Positions 32,986 to 43,556 of a DNA stretch of 64,000 bases are shown one piece after another (within the stretch, counting starts at the first letter, position 1; every line of letters starts with the position of its first letter). The stretch is from Procambarus clarkii (Eukaryota > Arthropoda > Malacostraca > Decapoda > Cambaridae): the NCBI RefSeq assembly GCF_040958095.1, contig NC_091172.1, forward strand, positions 21,754,009 through 21,818,008. Reading direction: 5' to 3'. A program made the translations under genes and the position numbers. The notes beneath the pieces are model-generated. The model searched no databases and was not told the origin of the DNA. It was given only the letters and a program-made list of their open reading frames with translations.

Positions 32986-34088
32986 ATCTTCAACAAATCA
33001 TCAGCATCAATCCACTGATCAAATGAAGAATCGTAGCCTTCGTACCTTACTTTATACTGTAATTTATTATTAGGTAATGTACGTTTGCGTAGTACTTTCT
33101 CAATATTAAATGCAACTGGTAAATGGGTTAGGGTTAATTCTTCCTTGTAAAACCCCCCGTCAATAGGCCTGTTATTCAAATCTTGTAAAAAATATAATGG
33201 GATAGGCTGGCTTTTATCTATACGAATAATTCTGAAAATTTCTTCAGTGTTTTGTCTAGCAAAACCTTTCTTGAATGTCGAAATTCTGTTGGAGAGAGTA
33301 ATGCGAACTGTGTCCCCGACAGCTTGTAGAGAACTAAGACCTGCTTTAGGTTTGTCCTTACTTTTATACATGAGATTGAACTGTTTCTTTATATCTTGTG
33401 GACGAGATAAAGCATGAACGTCAACTGGAGTCCGACCACCTAACCCTCGGTGGGGTGTTGTGTTATAAGCCTTTATGATATCAGACAATATGTGCAGATA
33501 TCTCGAGGTATTGTGCGCAGTCATATATTTATAAATCTTGGTTTTCATGGTACGTATAAAGCGTTCAGCGATGGCGGCTTTTGTTTCTTGAGAATATACA
33601 CTATACAGTTTAATATTTTTAGCTGCAAGCATTCGTCGCATATGAGAATTATAAAATTCACCTCCTCGATCTGTATTAATTTTACGTATTCCTTTGAAAT
33701 ATGAGGATTCCAATATGTTTTTCAGAGCCTTACTCACAGTCTGTCCATCTTTGCGTATCAGAGGTGCTACTTGCGCATACCGCGAAAAAATATCGACACA
33801 GACGAGAATGTATTTAATATCATCATTGTATTTGGCCAATAATCCCATTTCTGCTAAATCACAAGCTAAATATATACGGGGTTTAGGACTCAGCACCTTT
33901 CTTCGTAGAAATTTGCGAGGTTTTAATGCGTGCAAAGTGTAGGCTTTAGACGATTTCAAGTATTCTTTGACATCTGATAAAGTAATATCTGGCTTTATAG
34001 TTTTAGCAGCTTTATACAACCTATTAACCCCCCCTAACCCTCCTGTGGATGTGGGGTTATAATAAATTTTATCTAGTACGTGCTCCAT
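32982..34088 (-). CDS. Retroviral-type integrase with chromodomain (Polinton INT)
   Basis: 368 residues. rve catalytic core: LACDLAEMG (Asp77), INTDRGGEFYNSHM (Asp140), KAAIAERFIRTMK (Glu175); the D-D-34-E triad is intact. Upstream is the short Polinton N-terminal region (YYNPTSTGGLGGVNRLYKAA ... YTLHALKPRKF). Downstream are an SH3-like part (VGDTVRITLSN...FKKGFARQ) and a C-terminal chromodomain (FNIEKVLRKR...YKVRYEGYDSSFDQWIDADD), which may guide insertion. It inserts the element with 6-bp duplications, as seen at both flanks. The start lies beside decayed duplicates of its own 5' end (34,095-34,255). Confidence 0.93.
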   Translation of the reverse strand: MEHVLDKIYYNPTSTGGLGGVNRLYKAAKTIKPDITLSDVKEYLKSSKAYTLHALKPRKFLRRKVLSPKPRIYLACDLAEMGLLAKYNDDIKYILVCVDIFSRYAQVAPLIRKDGQTVSKALKNILESSYFKGIRKINTDRGGEFYNSHMRRMLAAKNIKLYSVYSQETKAAIAERFIRTMKTKIYKYMTAHNTSRYLHILSDIIKAYNTTPHRGLGGRTPVDVHALSRPQDIKKQFNLMYKSKDKPKAGLSSLQAVGDTVRITLSNRISTFKKGFARQNTEEIFRIIRIDKSQPIPLYFLQDLNNRPIDGGFYKEELTLTHLPVAFNIEKVLRKRTLPNNKLQYKVRYEGYDSSFDQWIDADDLLKI

Positions 34089-34094
34089 CTTCTA

Positions 34095-34171
34095 ATAAAG
34101 TGATATCTGATTGTATGGTTTTAGTTGTTTTATACATCCGATATACCAACCCCCCTAACCTCTCCTTGTGG

Positions 34172-34202
<31 letters not shown>

Positions 34203-34255
34203 GGAGAACACATCTTATACACCCAACCCCCCTAACCTCCCCTTGTTATTTAGTA
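34095..34255 (-). repeat. Decayed duplicates of the integrase 5' end, with (GTT)n
   Basis: The minus strand reads LGGLVYRMYKTTKTIQSDIT, a diverged copy of integrase residues 16-36. A second shorter copy of the GGTTAGGGGGGTTGG part is at about 34,210-34,255. A GTT trinucleotide run (34,168-34,202) separates them. There is no intact frame. The integrase ATG (34,088) lies at the edge of this array. Confidence 0.7.
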
Positions 34256-34258
34256 CGT

Positions 34259-34903
34259 TCACCATTGGTAAACAATTTCGTATGGATGCTCACCAACAAT
34301 ATTGCTACGGAAGGTGATGCGTTCAGGGGTTTTCACTCCTAAATCCACTAATAAATACCCATAGGGTTTACTGATGGCTTTCTTGTGGATATCCAAAAGC
34401 TTTTTAGAATCTTGTTTTCCAAATAACTGTCGTCCTAAAGTCTCAATTTGAGCTAAATCTCTAGATTTCACTAATATGAAATGGGAGGCGTTTAAACTTA
34501 TACTTCTAGCATATTTCCCAGAGAAAAATATATTTTGGGTAATGAATATGCACGAAATAGCAAGATGTCTGCCTTTAGTGAAGATATCAGACACAATTTT
34601 GGAATTGGCAGATTCGATGAACAAGTCATCGATAATAATTAAAATAGGCGAATCATCTGTACGTTCATCTAAAGGGTTAATAATTTCAGGTTGAGCTATT
34701 ATTTTCTTGTTAATTACTGGATCGTCTAGCAATGCTCTGTAACTGCCCCCACATATAATAATACTGGAGAATTTCAGATGGTATTTTTGTACGAGTTTAG
34801 TGCACAAATGAGATTTTCCGCCATTGGAAAAGCCTGCAATGATTATTCTGCTGGGTTCATTGAAAATATCGAGTTGATCTTCAGTGATAGGTGAACTATC
34901 CAT
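34259..34903 (-). CDS. A32-like packaging ATPase (FtsK/HerA superfamily)
   Basis: 214 residues. Walker A is IIAGFSNGGKSHL (residues 22-33) and Walker B is PILIIIDDLF (86-95), followed by the sensor-like ISCIFITQN. It has the usual size and motif order of Polinton and poxvirus A32-type ATPases, which pump DNA into capsids. It sits between integrase and polymerase on the same strand. Start chosen at the Met in MDSSPITEDQL, the only one upstream of the P-loop strand. Confidence 0.92.
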   Translation of the reverse strand: MDSSPITEDQLDIFNEPSRIIIAGFSNGGKSHLCTKLVQKYHLKFSSIIICGGSYRALLDDPVINKKIIAQPEIINPLDERTDDSPILIIIDDLFIESANSKIVSDIFTKGRHLAISCIFITQNIFFSGKYARSISLNASHFILVKSRDLAQIETLGRQLFGKQDSKKLLDIHKKAISKPYGYLLVDLGVKTPERITFRSNIVGEHPYEIVYQW

Positions 34904-34999
34904 GACTCGTGTTGGGTTTGTACTGACATAAGAATGATAAGGTTATCAATGTCAGGTTAGGGGAGGTTGCAAATTTTCTATCACCAATTTCTTCAATCA

Positions 35000-37900
35000 C
35001 TAATTGTGAGGATACGTCTTGTTCACCAGTGCATCGCGTTTTCCCCACATGTTGAATATGGGATGGAATCCACGTCTCACAGGACGTGCAGCAGCAGGTG
35101 CAGGTACATCCTCCTCCTCCTCCTCATTCTCTTCTTCATGAATTTCTGCTCGAGGTATATCGGGGTGTCCATACGCCAAAGACTGTGTAGGACTCAGTAC
35201 AAAACGTTTATCGTCAAAGGCAGACAATCCACGTTTTGTAGTGAGACAGGTACACATACGGCCTTTAACATTCCTAATAGATCTGGATTGAAACCTCTGC
35301 CCAATATTTAACTCTAAAGCACTTTGGAAAGCAGCATGAGTGAGTTTAGACTGATGATAAGTGGGAATACCTTTACAACGACAGATCTGAACCTGATCTT
35401 GAGTGTGAATAGAGTACATTTTAGGCTTCAATGCAATGAGTTCTTTGATAATTTTGGCCCCAACTTCCGATTTTAACAAACCTAGTTGACCTTTGAGAGA
35501 GTCATCGAAATAGGGATTTTCAGGAGGGAAATTGCTGAAATCCATATGCTGAGATAAAGGCAGTTTATTTAATTCCTCAAAAGCATTTGGACAGCTTAAT
35601 TCAATCAAATACGAATCTGTATCCGTATACAGCAATCTAGCTTTGTCTCCATAATGAGCTTTGACCGTATTGTACCAAAAATCATATAGGATCCTCTTAG
35701 CTATTTGCAAGATCTGGAACCCCAAATAAGTTGGTGTATTGACTTTAAGTGATTGTTTCTTAACTGTGCAAATGACTCTGTCTTCACTTAACAAAATGCT
35801 CCGTTTGAAGAACGGATTGCGTGCATGCTTTTGGAATTTGTCTCGTGATGTAACTAAATAATGCTGATCGCCATATTTACTCACATTTGTCAAACTTTTG
35901 CCGTAAATTGCATTTGATACTAGCTTGAAAGCTTTACCCTTAATGGCGCAAGGTGTATTTGCACGTTCACGAGCATTTGTTTCGACAAATTCCTTAAGGT
36001 ACTTGCTCTGTTGGAATTCATAAACTGCATTTACCTTAGCTACTTCCAATCCCAATTTCATCAGCATCTGAAGCAAATCCAAACTCACCAAGTAATCTTT
36101 TTGAGGGAGATGTGAAGCAATTAATTTATTGTTTTTCTTGGGGAGTTTACGATCTTCGGTATTTAAAATATGTTTGCTATAATCGGACAGAAGATCAGTA
36201 GAAATATTAGCATGCGACAGGGTTAAAGGTAAGTCATCGGTGTATCGAGCCACCTCAGGTGCGACATGCTTGGTATCACACATGACCCAATACCCTTTAT
36301 CCCCATCACATGTAATATTTTCCAATCCTTGTTGGAGCCAATCATTGCATTCGGCAGTAGATAATTTACGGATCCCGCCTTGAGGAAGCAGTTCTGTCAT
36401 ACAGGTGGCGTATAAGCCATTAAAATCTAAATACAGAATATATTTATCAGTGCTAGAAGGATCAGCACCCGTATGCTCATTGTGTACACTTGTGTGTTGT
36501 CGTACAACAGAGGTAAATCCGCCTCTTAGATTTCGACGCAATACATCGTACAAATGAGGATCAGAAATAGAGTCCAAGACAACTTGACTCTTAAACAAGA
36601 AAGCGTCCCATGCAAAACTAGATAACGAGACATAGTGTGTAATGTCTAACTTGTATAGCTCAAGCATGGTCTTGCGCCATACAGTGAACACATCACACAA
36701 TAATCCAGTATCTACTTTCAAATAGACCTTCAAGTAATCCCCAATGGTCTTGCATTCTGCTAATCTGAAGACTTCTTTAGCCTGTGTATAATCGGTCTCG
36801 CTTATGGCCTCGTGCTTTAAACTATTGAAAAAGGCTTCGGGAGGAGGAAGAGCCGGTTCATTTAATTTCTCCAAAGATGAAATGTAGTCATAACAGAAGA
36901 CCTGTTTGCCTGTCTTTAATAAATGGTGGGCAGCTGCAGGGACGTCATCTAGCATAACTGAGGTGTAAGTGGTGGGTTTACCTTCCTTAATATGTTCTTT
37001 AGCTAGTTTTTCCAGCCCACCATTTAGTAAAGCCAGACTATCCATAAACCGAAGTTTACCGATATCTACTTTCATGAACTTAAATCCATCTTTGGAGGCA
37101 ATGTCAATTTCACGGTTAGGGACGTTAGACAATTCATTTAAAATTACCCCGAGGTCATAAGCCGCATTGTGAGAGAATGTATATAAATATTTATAAGAAT
37201 TTCTGCACAACATGTTGCACCTTTGGCAATAGGCTGCTAGATAATTATTAAATTCAATAGCATGATCATGATGACGGTGCTTGTCTTTATCAGATTTAAA
37301 TGGACTATAACACATTTCACATGTGGTTTGACGTCTATAGGCTTGCCAATGTTCACGTGTCATAGATATTTTGTATTTAGGCATGGTGGATTTGATTCTC
37401 TTCCATGCTTTCTCCAAAGTATCAATGAAATGATTCACAGGGTCATCCCCCATATACGTTAATTTCTCTACCACCTCCAATTCCCTGTTGATGATGATAA
37501 AAGCATATGCCACGGCTTTGTGACGCTTCTCGATCATTCCTTGGGGATTGGAGGGGTCCAACAAGCACTCGAAATCATAATATGCAGTGTGAAACGGTCC
37601 ATAGGCACGACCGTAATTTTTGAACTTGATTTTATGACCTTCAGGGTAAAATTTCAATGTTTGTTTAACTTCGCATGACTCTTCATGATCCCTCATAGCA
37701 TCAGGTGACAAATGAATTAAGCATGAATGACAGTAAATATGATTATCTGGGGCTCTGCTTAATTGACGACGCATGTTGCGAACATATTGATTGAAATCTT
37801 TAATGAGCACAAGATGCTGATCCTCTAGCATGAGCAAAGGTACTTTACGGGCAGAATGTTCCCTGCCTTTTCTAGCTAAGCTAATGTAGTATCTATTTTC

Positions 37901-40654
37901 TTCACGAGTGAGCACATAGATATATATACTTAATTTATTTATACTTTCTATTTTATTAATGTTATCGTACGTTATGGGAATTTCAATATCCTCACTCCAA
38001 CGGACGAATCTAAGACACCACATGGCTGATTTGGAACGCCTGCCAATATTGCGTAAGTCCATTCCCTGAGCAAGGCATATGTATGCGGCTAAACATTGGA
38101 TCAAACATATATTTTGCTCCCCTTTAGGATTGAAAATAAGTTGTTTACCACGCAATCTATCTGGATACGGCACGTATTCTCCTAGACGGATGGGATGTTG
38201 AACAGCTATAGAATTGATATAAAAGCCAGAAATGCTCTGTATACCTAGACTCGAACCTTCTGTCTCGGCAAAGAACTCTTCTAACTTATTATCCAATTCA
38301 GCGATCCATTGATCTACGACAACACTAGCCTCATGCCTAGATACAGTGCGTTGCTCGGCCCTTATAGGTAACTCTCCCTCAAAATCAGGTTCATTTTCTT
38401 GATTAAGCCGTTGTAAATTAAATGTAAAATCAGGGTATATCAAGAGGGCAGGAGGGAAATTGGGGTGAACGGCATCAAACAAGGATTCTATTTGCTGAAT
38501 AAAATAATCACGATATATAGTCAAATAATGGGCAGGATCTCCTTGGGCATGATCTGGGATGCTATATGAATGGCGTATGTACCCCCCATTGAAATTATTG
38601 ATTACTTCAAGCACTTCGGGTTGAGGAGGAAGCAAAACATCTACCTGCTGTTGCTGTTCCTGTTCCTGAGGTGGTGGCGGAGAATTGGCGATAGGCTGGC
38701 TGGCTTCCACATCTGAATCAGCTTCCCAAACCAAATGCAGGGAGTCCTCATCCTCTAGATGGCTACCTAGAGTAAAAGAATTGAGATTTTTAATAAAAAA
38801 TATAAATTTAATATAGGAATGTTTACAAATAAATAATGCAAGGTTATGGAAATAATCACTGAGGATGATACTTACGATCTAGACTTGGCCTGCTATTGTT
38901 ACTATCTTCTAATGGCGGTGTACGAGCTTGACTAGTGCTAGGTTCTCCAGCCTCATTCCCTCCTCCACGAGGATATTCCTCATCTACCTGCTGTTGCTGT
39001 TCCTGTTCCTGAGGTGGTGGCGGAGAATTGGCGATAGGCTGGCTGGCTTCCACATCTGAATCAGCTTCCCAAACCAAATGCAGGGAGTCCTCATCCTCTA
39101 GATGGCTACCTAGAGTAAAAGAATTGAGATTTTTAATAAAAAATATAAATTTAATATAGGAATGTTTACAAATAAATAATGCAAGGTTATGGAAATAATC
39201 ACTGAGGATGATACTTACGATCTAGACTTGGCCTGCTATTGTTACTATCTTCTAATGGCGGTGTACGAGCTTGACTAGTGCTAGGTTCTCCAGCCTCATT
39301 CCCTCCTCCACGAGGATATTCCTCATCTACCTGCTGTTGCTGTTCCTGTTCCTGAGGTGGTGGCGGAGAATTGGCGATAGGCTGGCTGGCTTCCACATCT
39401 GAATCAGCTTCCCAAACCAAATGCAGGGAGTCCTCATCCTCTAGATGGCTACCTAGAGTAAAAGAATTGAGATTTTTAATAAAAAATATAAATTTAATAT
39501 AGGAATGTTTACAAATAAATAATGCAAGGTTATGGAAATAATCACTGAGGATGATACTTACGATCTAGACTTGGCCTGCTATTGTTACTATCTTCTAATG
39601 GCGGTGTACGAGCTTGACTAGTGCTAGGTTCTCCAGCCTCATTCCCTCCTCCACGAGGATATTCCTCATCTACCTGCTGTTGCTGTTCCTGTTCCTGAGG
39701 TGGTGGCGGAGAATTGGCGATAGGCTGGCTGGCTTCCACATCTGAATCAGCTTCCCAAACCAAATGCAGGGAGTCCTCATCCTCTAGATGGCTACCTAGA
39801 GTAAAAGAATTGAGATTTTTAATAAAAAATATAAATTTAATATAGGAATGTTTACAAATAAATAATGCAAGGTTATGGAAATAATCACTGAGGATGATAC
39901 TTACGATCTAGACTTGGCCTGCTATTGTTACTATCTTCTAATGGCGGTGTACGAGCTTGACTAGTGCTAGGTTCTCCAGCCTCATTCCCTCCTCCACGAG
40001 GATATTCCTCATCCAACTGTTCAACAGATGATCCTGAAAAAAAAAATATTTTTTTGTAGATGTTAGTTAGAATTCATAACATATATATTTTTAAATGACT
40101 GATTAATGATGGGAATAGTGCAATATTATCTCAGATAAATAAAATTAATAATGAATACTGATGATTGATATTAACTCACTTTCGCTCTGAGGTGATGAAG
40201 CTTCTGAGGTTTCAGAATCGTATCTGGTGTCAGACTCTGTATCGTCATCAACATCCAGGTTCATGCAAAATGGACAGGTTTCGGGGTCGCGACCTGTGGA
40301 TCACAGTAATATTACTTATGCAAATAAAAACAATATTACTGAAGCTGGTAGGCAATATTTTTTTTTTATAAAATATCACATGCTGCTGGTGTAATTCTAT
40401 ATAAAATTATTTGATCATAAACGAAGCAAGTGTTGCTGATATAAATATTACTCACGACTGGTGCAGAAGATTTTGGAGCACGAGGTGCAGACTGCATCAT
40501 AATGTCCACGAGGGATATTAACGCACTGGGGACAGCATAACACACACTCACGACGCGAGTTGGCTGTATATGAAATACGACATTCTATGCACCTTACTTC
40601 GCACAAGTGCAATTTCCCCTGCTTTGGCTTATTGCAGAAAGGACAAGTTTCCAT
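35000..40654 (-). CDS. Protein-primed DNA polymerase B, spliced, with Cys-rich leader
   Basis: Exons on the minus strand: 40,654-40,456; 40,293-40,180; 40,033-39,905; 39,795-39,562; 39,452-39,219; 39,109-38,876; 38,766-35,000. All introns are phase 1 with GT-AG ends (GTGAGT or GTAAGT donors). Exon lengths sum to 4,911 nt, giving 1,636 residues with no stop. Exon 1 has 12 Cys in 66 residues (CPFC, CIEC, CCPQC, CTSC), and exon 2 adds another CPFC: zinc ribbons. Exons 3-6 encode an acidic, Pro/Gln-rich linker repeated by exon duplication. Exon 7 holds Exo I YYDFECLL (Asp779/Glu781), Exo II SHNAAYDLG, motif A YLDFNGLYA (Asp1162), motif B KLVSNAIYG (Lys1329), motif C YTDTDSYL (Asp1430/1432) and KPKMYS. 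The polymerase copies the element from a terminal-protein primer (family knowledge). The leader exons are my inference from splice signals and phase. Confidence 0.88.
38638..40013 (-). repeat. 343-bp tandem exon-intron array
   Basis: Exactly four 343-bp periods plus a 4-bp GATG overlap. Each internal unit contains a 109-bp intron (GTAAGTATC ... TTTTACTCTAG) and makes a 234-bp (78-codon) chimeric exon. Its first half derives from the start of the main polymerase exon and its second half from exon 3. The copies look identical by eye, introns included, so expansion is recent. Confidence 0.92.
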
Positions 40655-40904
40655 TGTTGCGTATTGTTGTTGAATAATACAGAGGTCTGGTGAAATGTCC
40701 AGGAGCGATGTTGGCTGCTTGTGCTGGCTGGGAGAGCTAGAGATGTACTGTCCTATTTGACTGGCGAATGGCGGCCAGGTTAGCTTACCAGCTGTGCTGC
40801 CAGTCGTACGATGCTTCTAAAATTTGCGGTACGACATTTGGGCATCTATTCTAGTTTTGAACTTATTACTGAATAATGAATGATTACAGTCGCAGATGAC
40901 TAAA
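40655..40904 (-). promoter_or_regulatory. Upstream region of the polymerase gene
   Basis: A 250-bp gap between the polymerase ATG (40,654; context CAACAATGG) and the inner edge of the right TIR. No clear TATA box. The TIR behind it has three TGACGTCA octamers, so the right TIR is the natural promoter side for this gene. The initiation site cannot be placed. Confidence 0.35.
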
Positions 40905-42530
40905 ATGTATATTCTTAAACCTCTGATTAGGTTAGGTGGGGATGGTTAGTCTAGTCATTTTTGATTAATAACATCAAATACAAATGCCAGTAGGACGCCA
41001 AAGGTGGCATTGGTTGTCTGGTGACGTCATACATAGTTGACCAGTAAGGTACTGTAATACCTTCACACCTATATGCTAATGGCTTGCAATACATTATCCC
41101 TACACCTGAGGTCGCTTTTCTCGATGTCACTAAACAACAACAATAACTGGTCTGTAGAATGTATTTGTTTGTTATATATAATAAGTTAGGTTAGGTTAGG
41201 TTAGGAAGGTTTGATCGGGTTTATGAATAACAGAAAATATAAGCAATGAGCGAAAATACGAGCTATTGTAGCTGAATATCAACTCTGATGAAGCATAGAG
41301 TATAGGTGAGGTATTAAGCCTGATTAAGAGTTCACACTTATGTGTGAACCTCCTGGGATCCGCATTTAGCCCGTTGATGCCTCGCGCCACATTAGGGATG
41401 ATGACGTCAGAAACGAAGGCCTTATTTCAAAACATGAGAGGCTTGCTTTTCATTGAAGTCACCACGCCTGGCAGGGGACTGTTAGTTTATACAGTAATGT
41501 TGGATTAGTACTGAAATCGCATTGAAGTCACTACGCCTGGCAGGGGACTGTTTTCATACAAATGAAAGATAGTAAGTTTTTATTTTTATTTTGCCCTATG
41601 CTCAATAAGCAATTTCTGAAGAAAGATTGACAAAGCTTAAATTTCATTCTCTAGAAAGGCAAAGAAATAGAGGTGACATGATAGAGCTGTGAATGAATGG
41701 ACATGATAAAGGGGGAATATTAATAGACTATTAAAATTATCAACACTAGACAGAACATAAAACAATGGACATAAATTGGAATGAGTTTTAGATTTAGGAA
41801 AAGAGACCTGGGTAAATACTGGTTCTGTAAACGGGGTTTGAGGTCATTTCTTATGTTATTATTATGTAATCTTAGCTATAAAATGATCTTAGACAATGGG
41901 AAACAGTACGGCAATACCTTATTGAGAAAAAACGAGCTTATAATGATTTACGCCATTGCACATTAAGATTGACAGAAGGTAGCATTTGAATCCCCCTTTG
42001 CTATAAATATTGAAAATGGGAATAATTACACTATAACAGAAAACGGACTTATACAGGGAAGATGAAGACGGGGGTGACGTCATTGACCATTAGCAATGTC
42101 TGTGCAGGGTCACCAGGGTGACGAAAAAGATATGGGACTACGAGTGTCCGAGGCTAAATGTCACGAAAACACACCCGGCCCTACGAGTGTCCGCGGCTAA
42201 ATGTCATGAAAAACCCCTGGCCCTACGAGTGTCCGCGGCTAAATGTCACGAAAAACCCCTGGCCCTACGAGTGTCCGCGGCTAAATGTCATGAAAAACCC
42301 CTGGCCCTACGAGTGTCCGCGGCTAAATGTCACGAAAAACCCCTGGCCCTACGAGTGTCCGCGGCTAAATGTCACGAAAACCCCCTGGCCCTACGAGTGT
42401 CCGCGGCTAAATGTCATGAAAACCCCTGACCCTACGAGTGTCCGCGGCTGAATGTCACGAAAACCCCAGGCACTACGAGTGTCCCCCAGAAAAAGGAAAA
42501 CGGACACTCGTAGTGCCTTATCCCACTACT
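40905..42530. repeat. Polinton right terminal inverted repeat
   Basis: 1,626 bp, inverse of 26,857-28,440 with one additional 42-bp array unit. The innermost 250-300 bp carry several substitutions relative to the left copy, whereas the outer part, including both short frames, matches almost perfectly by eye. Confidence 0.95.
42130..42485. repeat. 42-bp array in right TIR
   Basis: Eight units with TACGAGTGTCCGCGGCTAAA, against seven in the left TIR. Confidence 0.9.
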
Positions 42531-42600
42531 GTCGACGACCGGGCCGCGAAGACACTAAAGCCCCGAAATCATCTCAAGATAACCTCAAGATAGATCATTA
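42531..42600 (+). mobile_element. SINE, right half (target of the Polinton)
   Basis: It begins with the second gtcgac copy, then GACCGGGCCGCGAAGACACT and AAATCATCTCAAGATAACCT, the 3' tail of the SINE interrupted at 26,856. Tail copies without an insertion are at 58,135-58,206 (plus) and 57,360-57,425 (minus). Confidence 0.8.
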
Positions 42601-43415
42601 GTGTACAACATATTTAGACTCTTCGTTGATCTCTGTTCTCTGTATGGGCAGGTCCCAGCCTGTGGGTTGGGTACTGGGTTGGTTCAGGTCTAGCAGGTAA
42701 GAGAAGCGTAGGGAGGAGTGCATGGAGGGAAGAACTGAGGAGTGGAGGGCAGTGGAGTAGTACCAGTTAGTGGGGTAAGTGGTCAAGGGAAGGGAGAGGG
42801 TCTTACTCGCACAGAGTGGGCCATAGTTCCATGTTATGGAACAGGAATCAGTGAGGCGAAGAGGTTATAGTTGAGGAGGAGTGTTGAGATAGGGAAGATT
42901 GTTGTTGTAGATGGTTGTTGGGAGGTTGTAGATGGTTGTTGGCAGGTTGTAGATGGTTGTTGGGAGGTTGTAGATGGTTGTTGGCAGGTTGTTAGGTTTG
43001 ACTGATGGGAGATTAAAATTAAGGGAGGGAGGGAATTATCAGGGGGATAGCACCAAGCCATTATGACTATATATCACTTGGATGGGGTCAGGATAATGAT
43101 TTGGGATAGGACGGGGGAAAGGAATGGTGTCCAACCACTTGAACGGTCGGGGATTGAACGCCGACCCGCATGAAGCGAGACCGTCGCTCTACCGTCCAGC
43201 CCAAGTGGTTGTTATAGTTGTGGGGCCCTGACCAATTACTGTCAACACTAGTTTCTGATTATGTCTATCTGTCTGCCTTCCTGGATGCTCTTGTGTTATA
43301 TCAAACTCTTGTTTCCCTGTTGTGGTATTTCTTTTGACTTGTGGCTCCTGGGAAGTGGTGTGAGTTCCCACTCCAGTTGCCCTCTTCTCTCTCTTCCTCC
43401 TCATATCCAGCTCCT
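42601..43415. other. Gene-free spacer with a 21-bp repeat
   Basis: About four copies of AGGTTGTAGATGGTTGTTGG at 42,899-42,992; otherwise no recognisable feature. ATTGAACGCCGACCCG near 43,153 could be a SINE scrap on the minus strand. Confidence 0.4.
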
Positions 43416-43556
43416 TGACCAGACCACACACTAGAAGTTGAAGGGACGACGACGTTTCGGTCCGTCCTGGACCATTCTCAAGTCATCGACTTGAGAATGG
43501 TCCAGGACGGACCGAAACGTCGTCGTCCCTTCAACTTCTAGTGTGTGGTCTGGTCA
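43416..43556. mobile_element. Perfect palindromic MITE
   Basis: Two 69-bp arms, perfect inverted complements by my reading (43,416-43,484 and 43,488-43,556), around a 3-nt ATC spacer. Outer end TGACCAGACCACACACTAGA; inner GACGACGTTTCGGTCCG. It has no coding capacity and no clear target duplication. It would extrude as a cruciform or be cut out by sbcCD-type nucleases during cloning. From memory, such palindromes are common in decapod genomes; the parent transposase is unknown. Confidence 0.85.

Larger units (their letters stand above)
26857..42530 (-). mobile_element. Complete Polinton/Maverick transposon
   Basis: 15,674 bp bounded by long inverted repeats (26,857-28,440 and 40,905-42,530), starting AGTAGTGGG and ending CCCACTACT, with gtcgac duplicated on both sides (26,851-26,856; 42,531-42,536). 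A 6-bp duplication and AG/CT ends are diagnostic of Polintons. All nine genes lie on the minus strand between the repeats: polymerase, ATPase, integrase, two small proteins, minor capsid, basic virion-type protein, major capsid and protease. Every gene is intact. Polintons self-synthesise through a protein-primed polymerase and integrate with a retroviral-type integrase. The capsid genes suggest a virion stage, which is inference from the family. Orientation is given as that of the genes. Confidence 0.97.
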
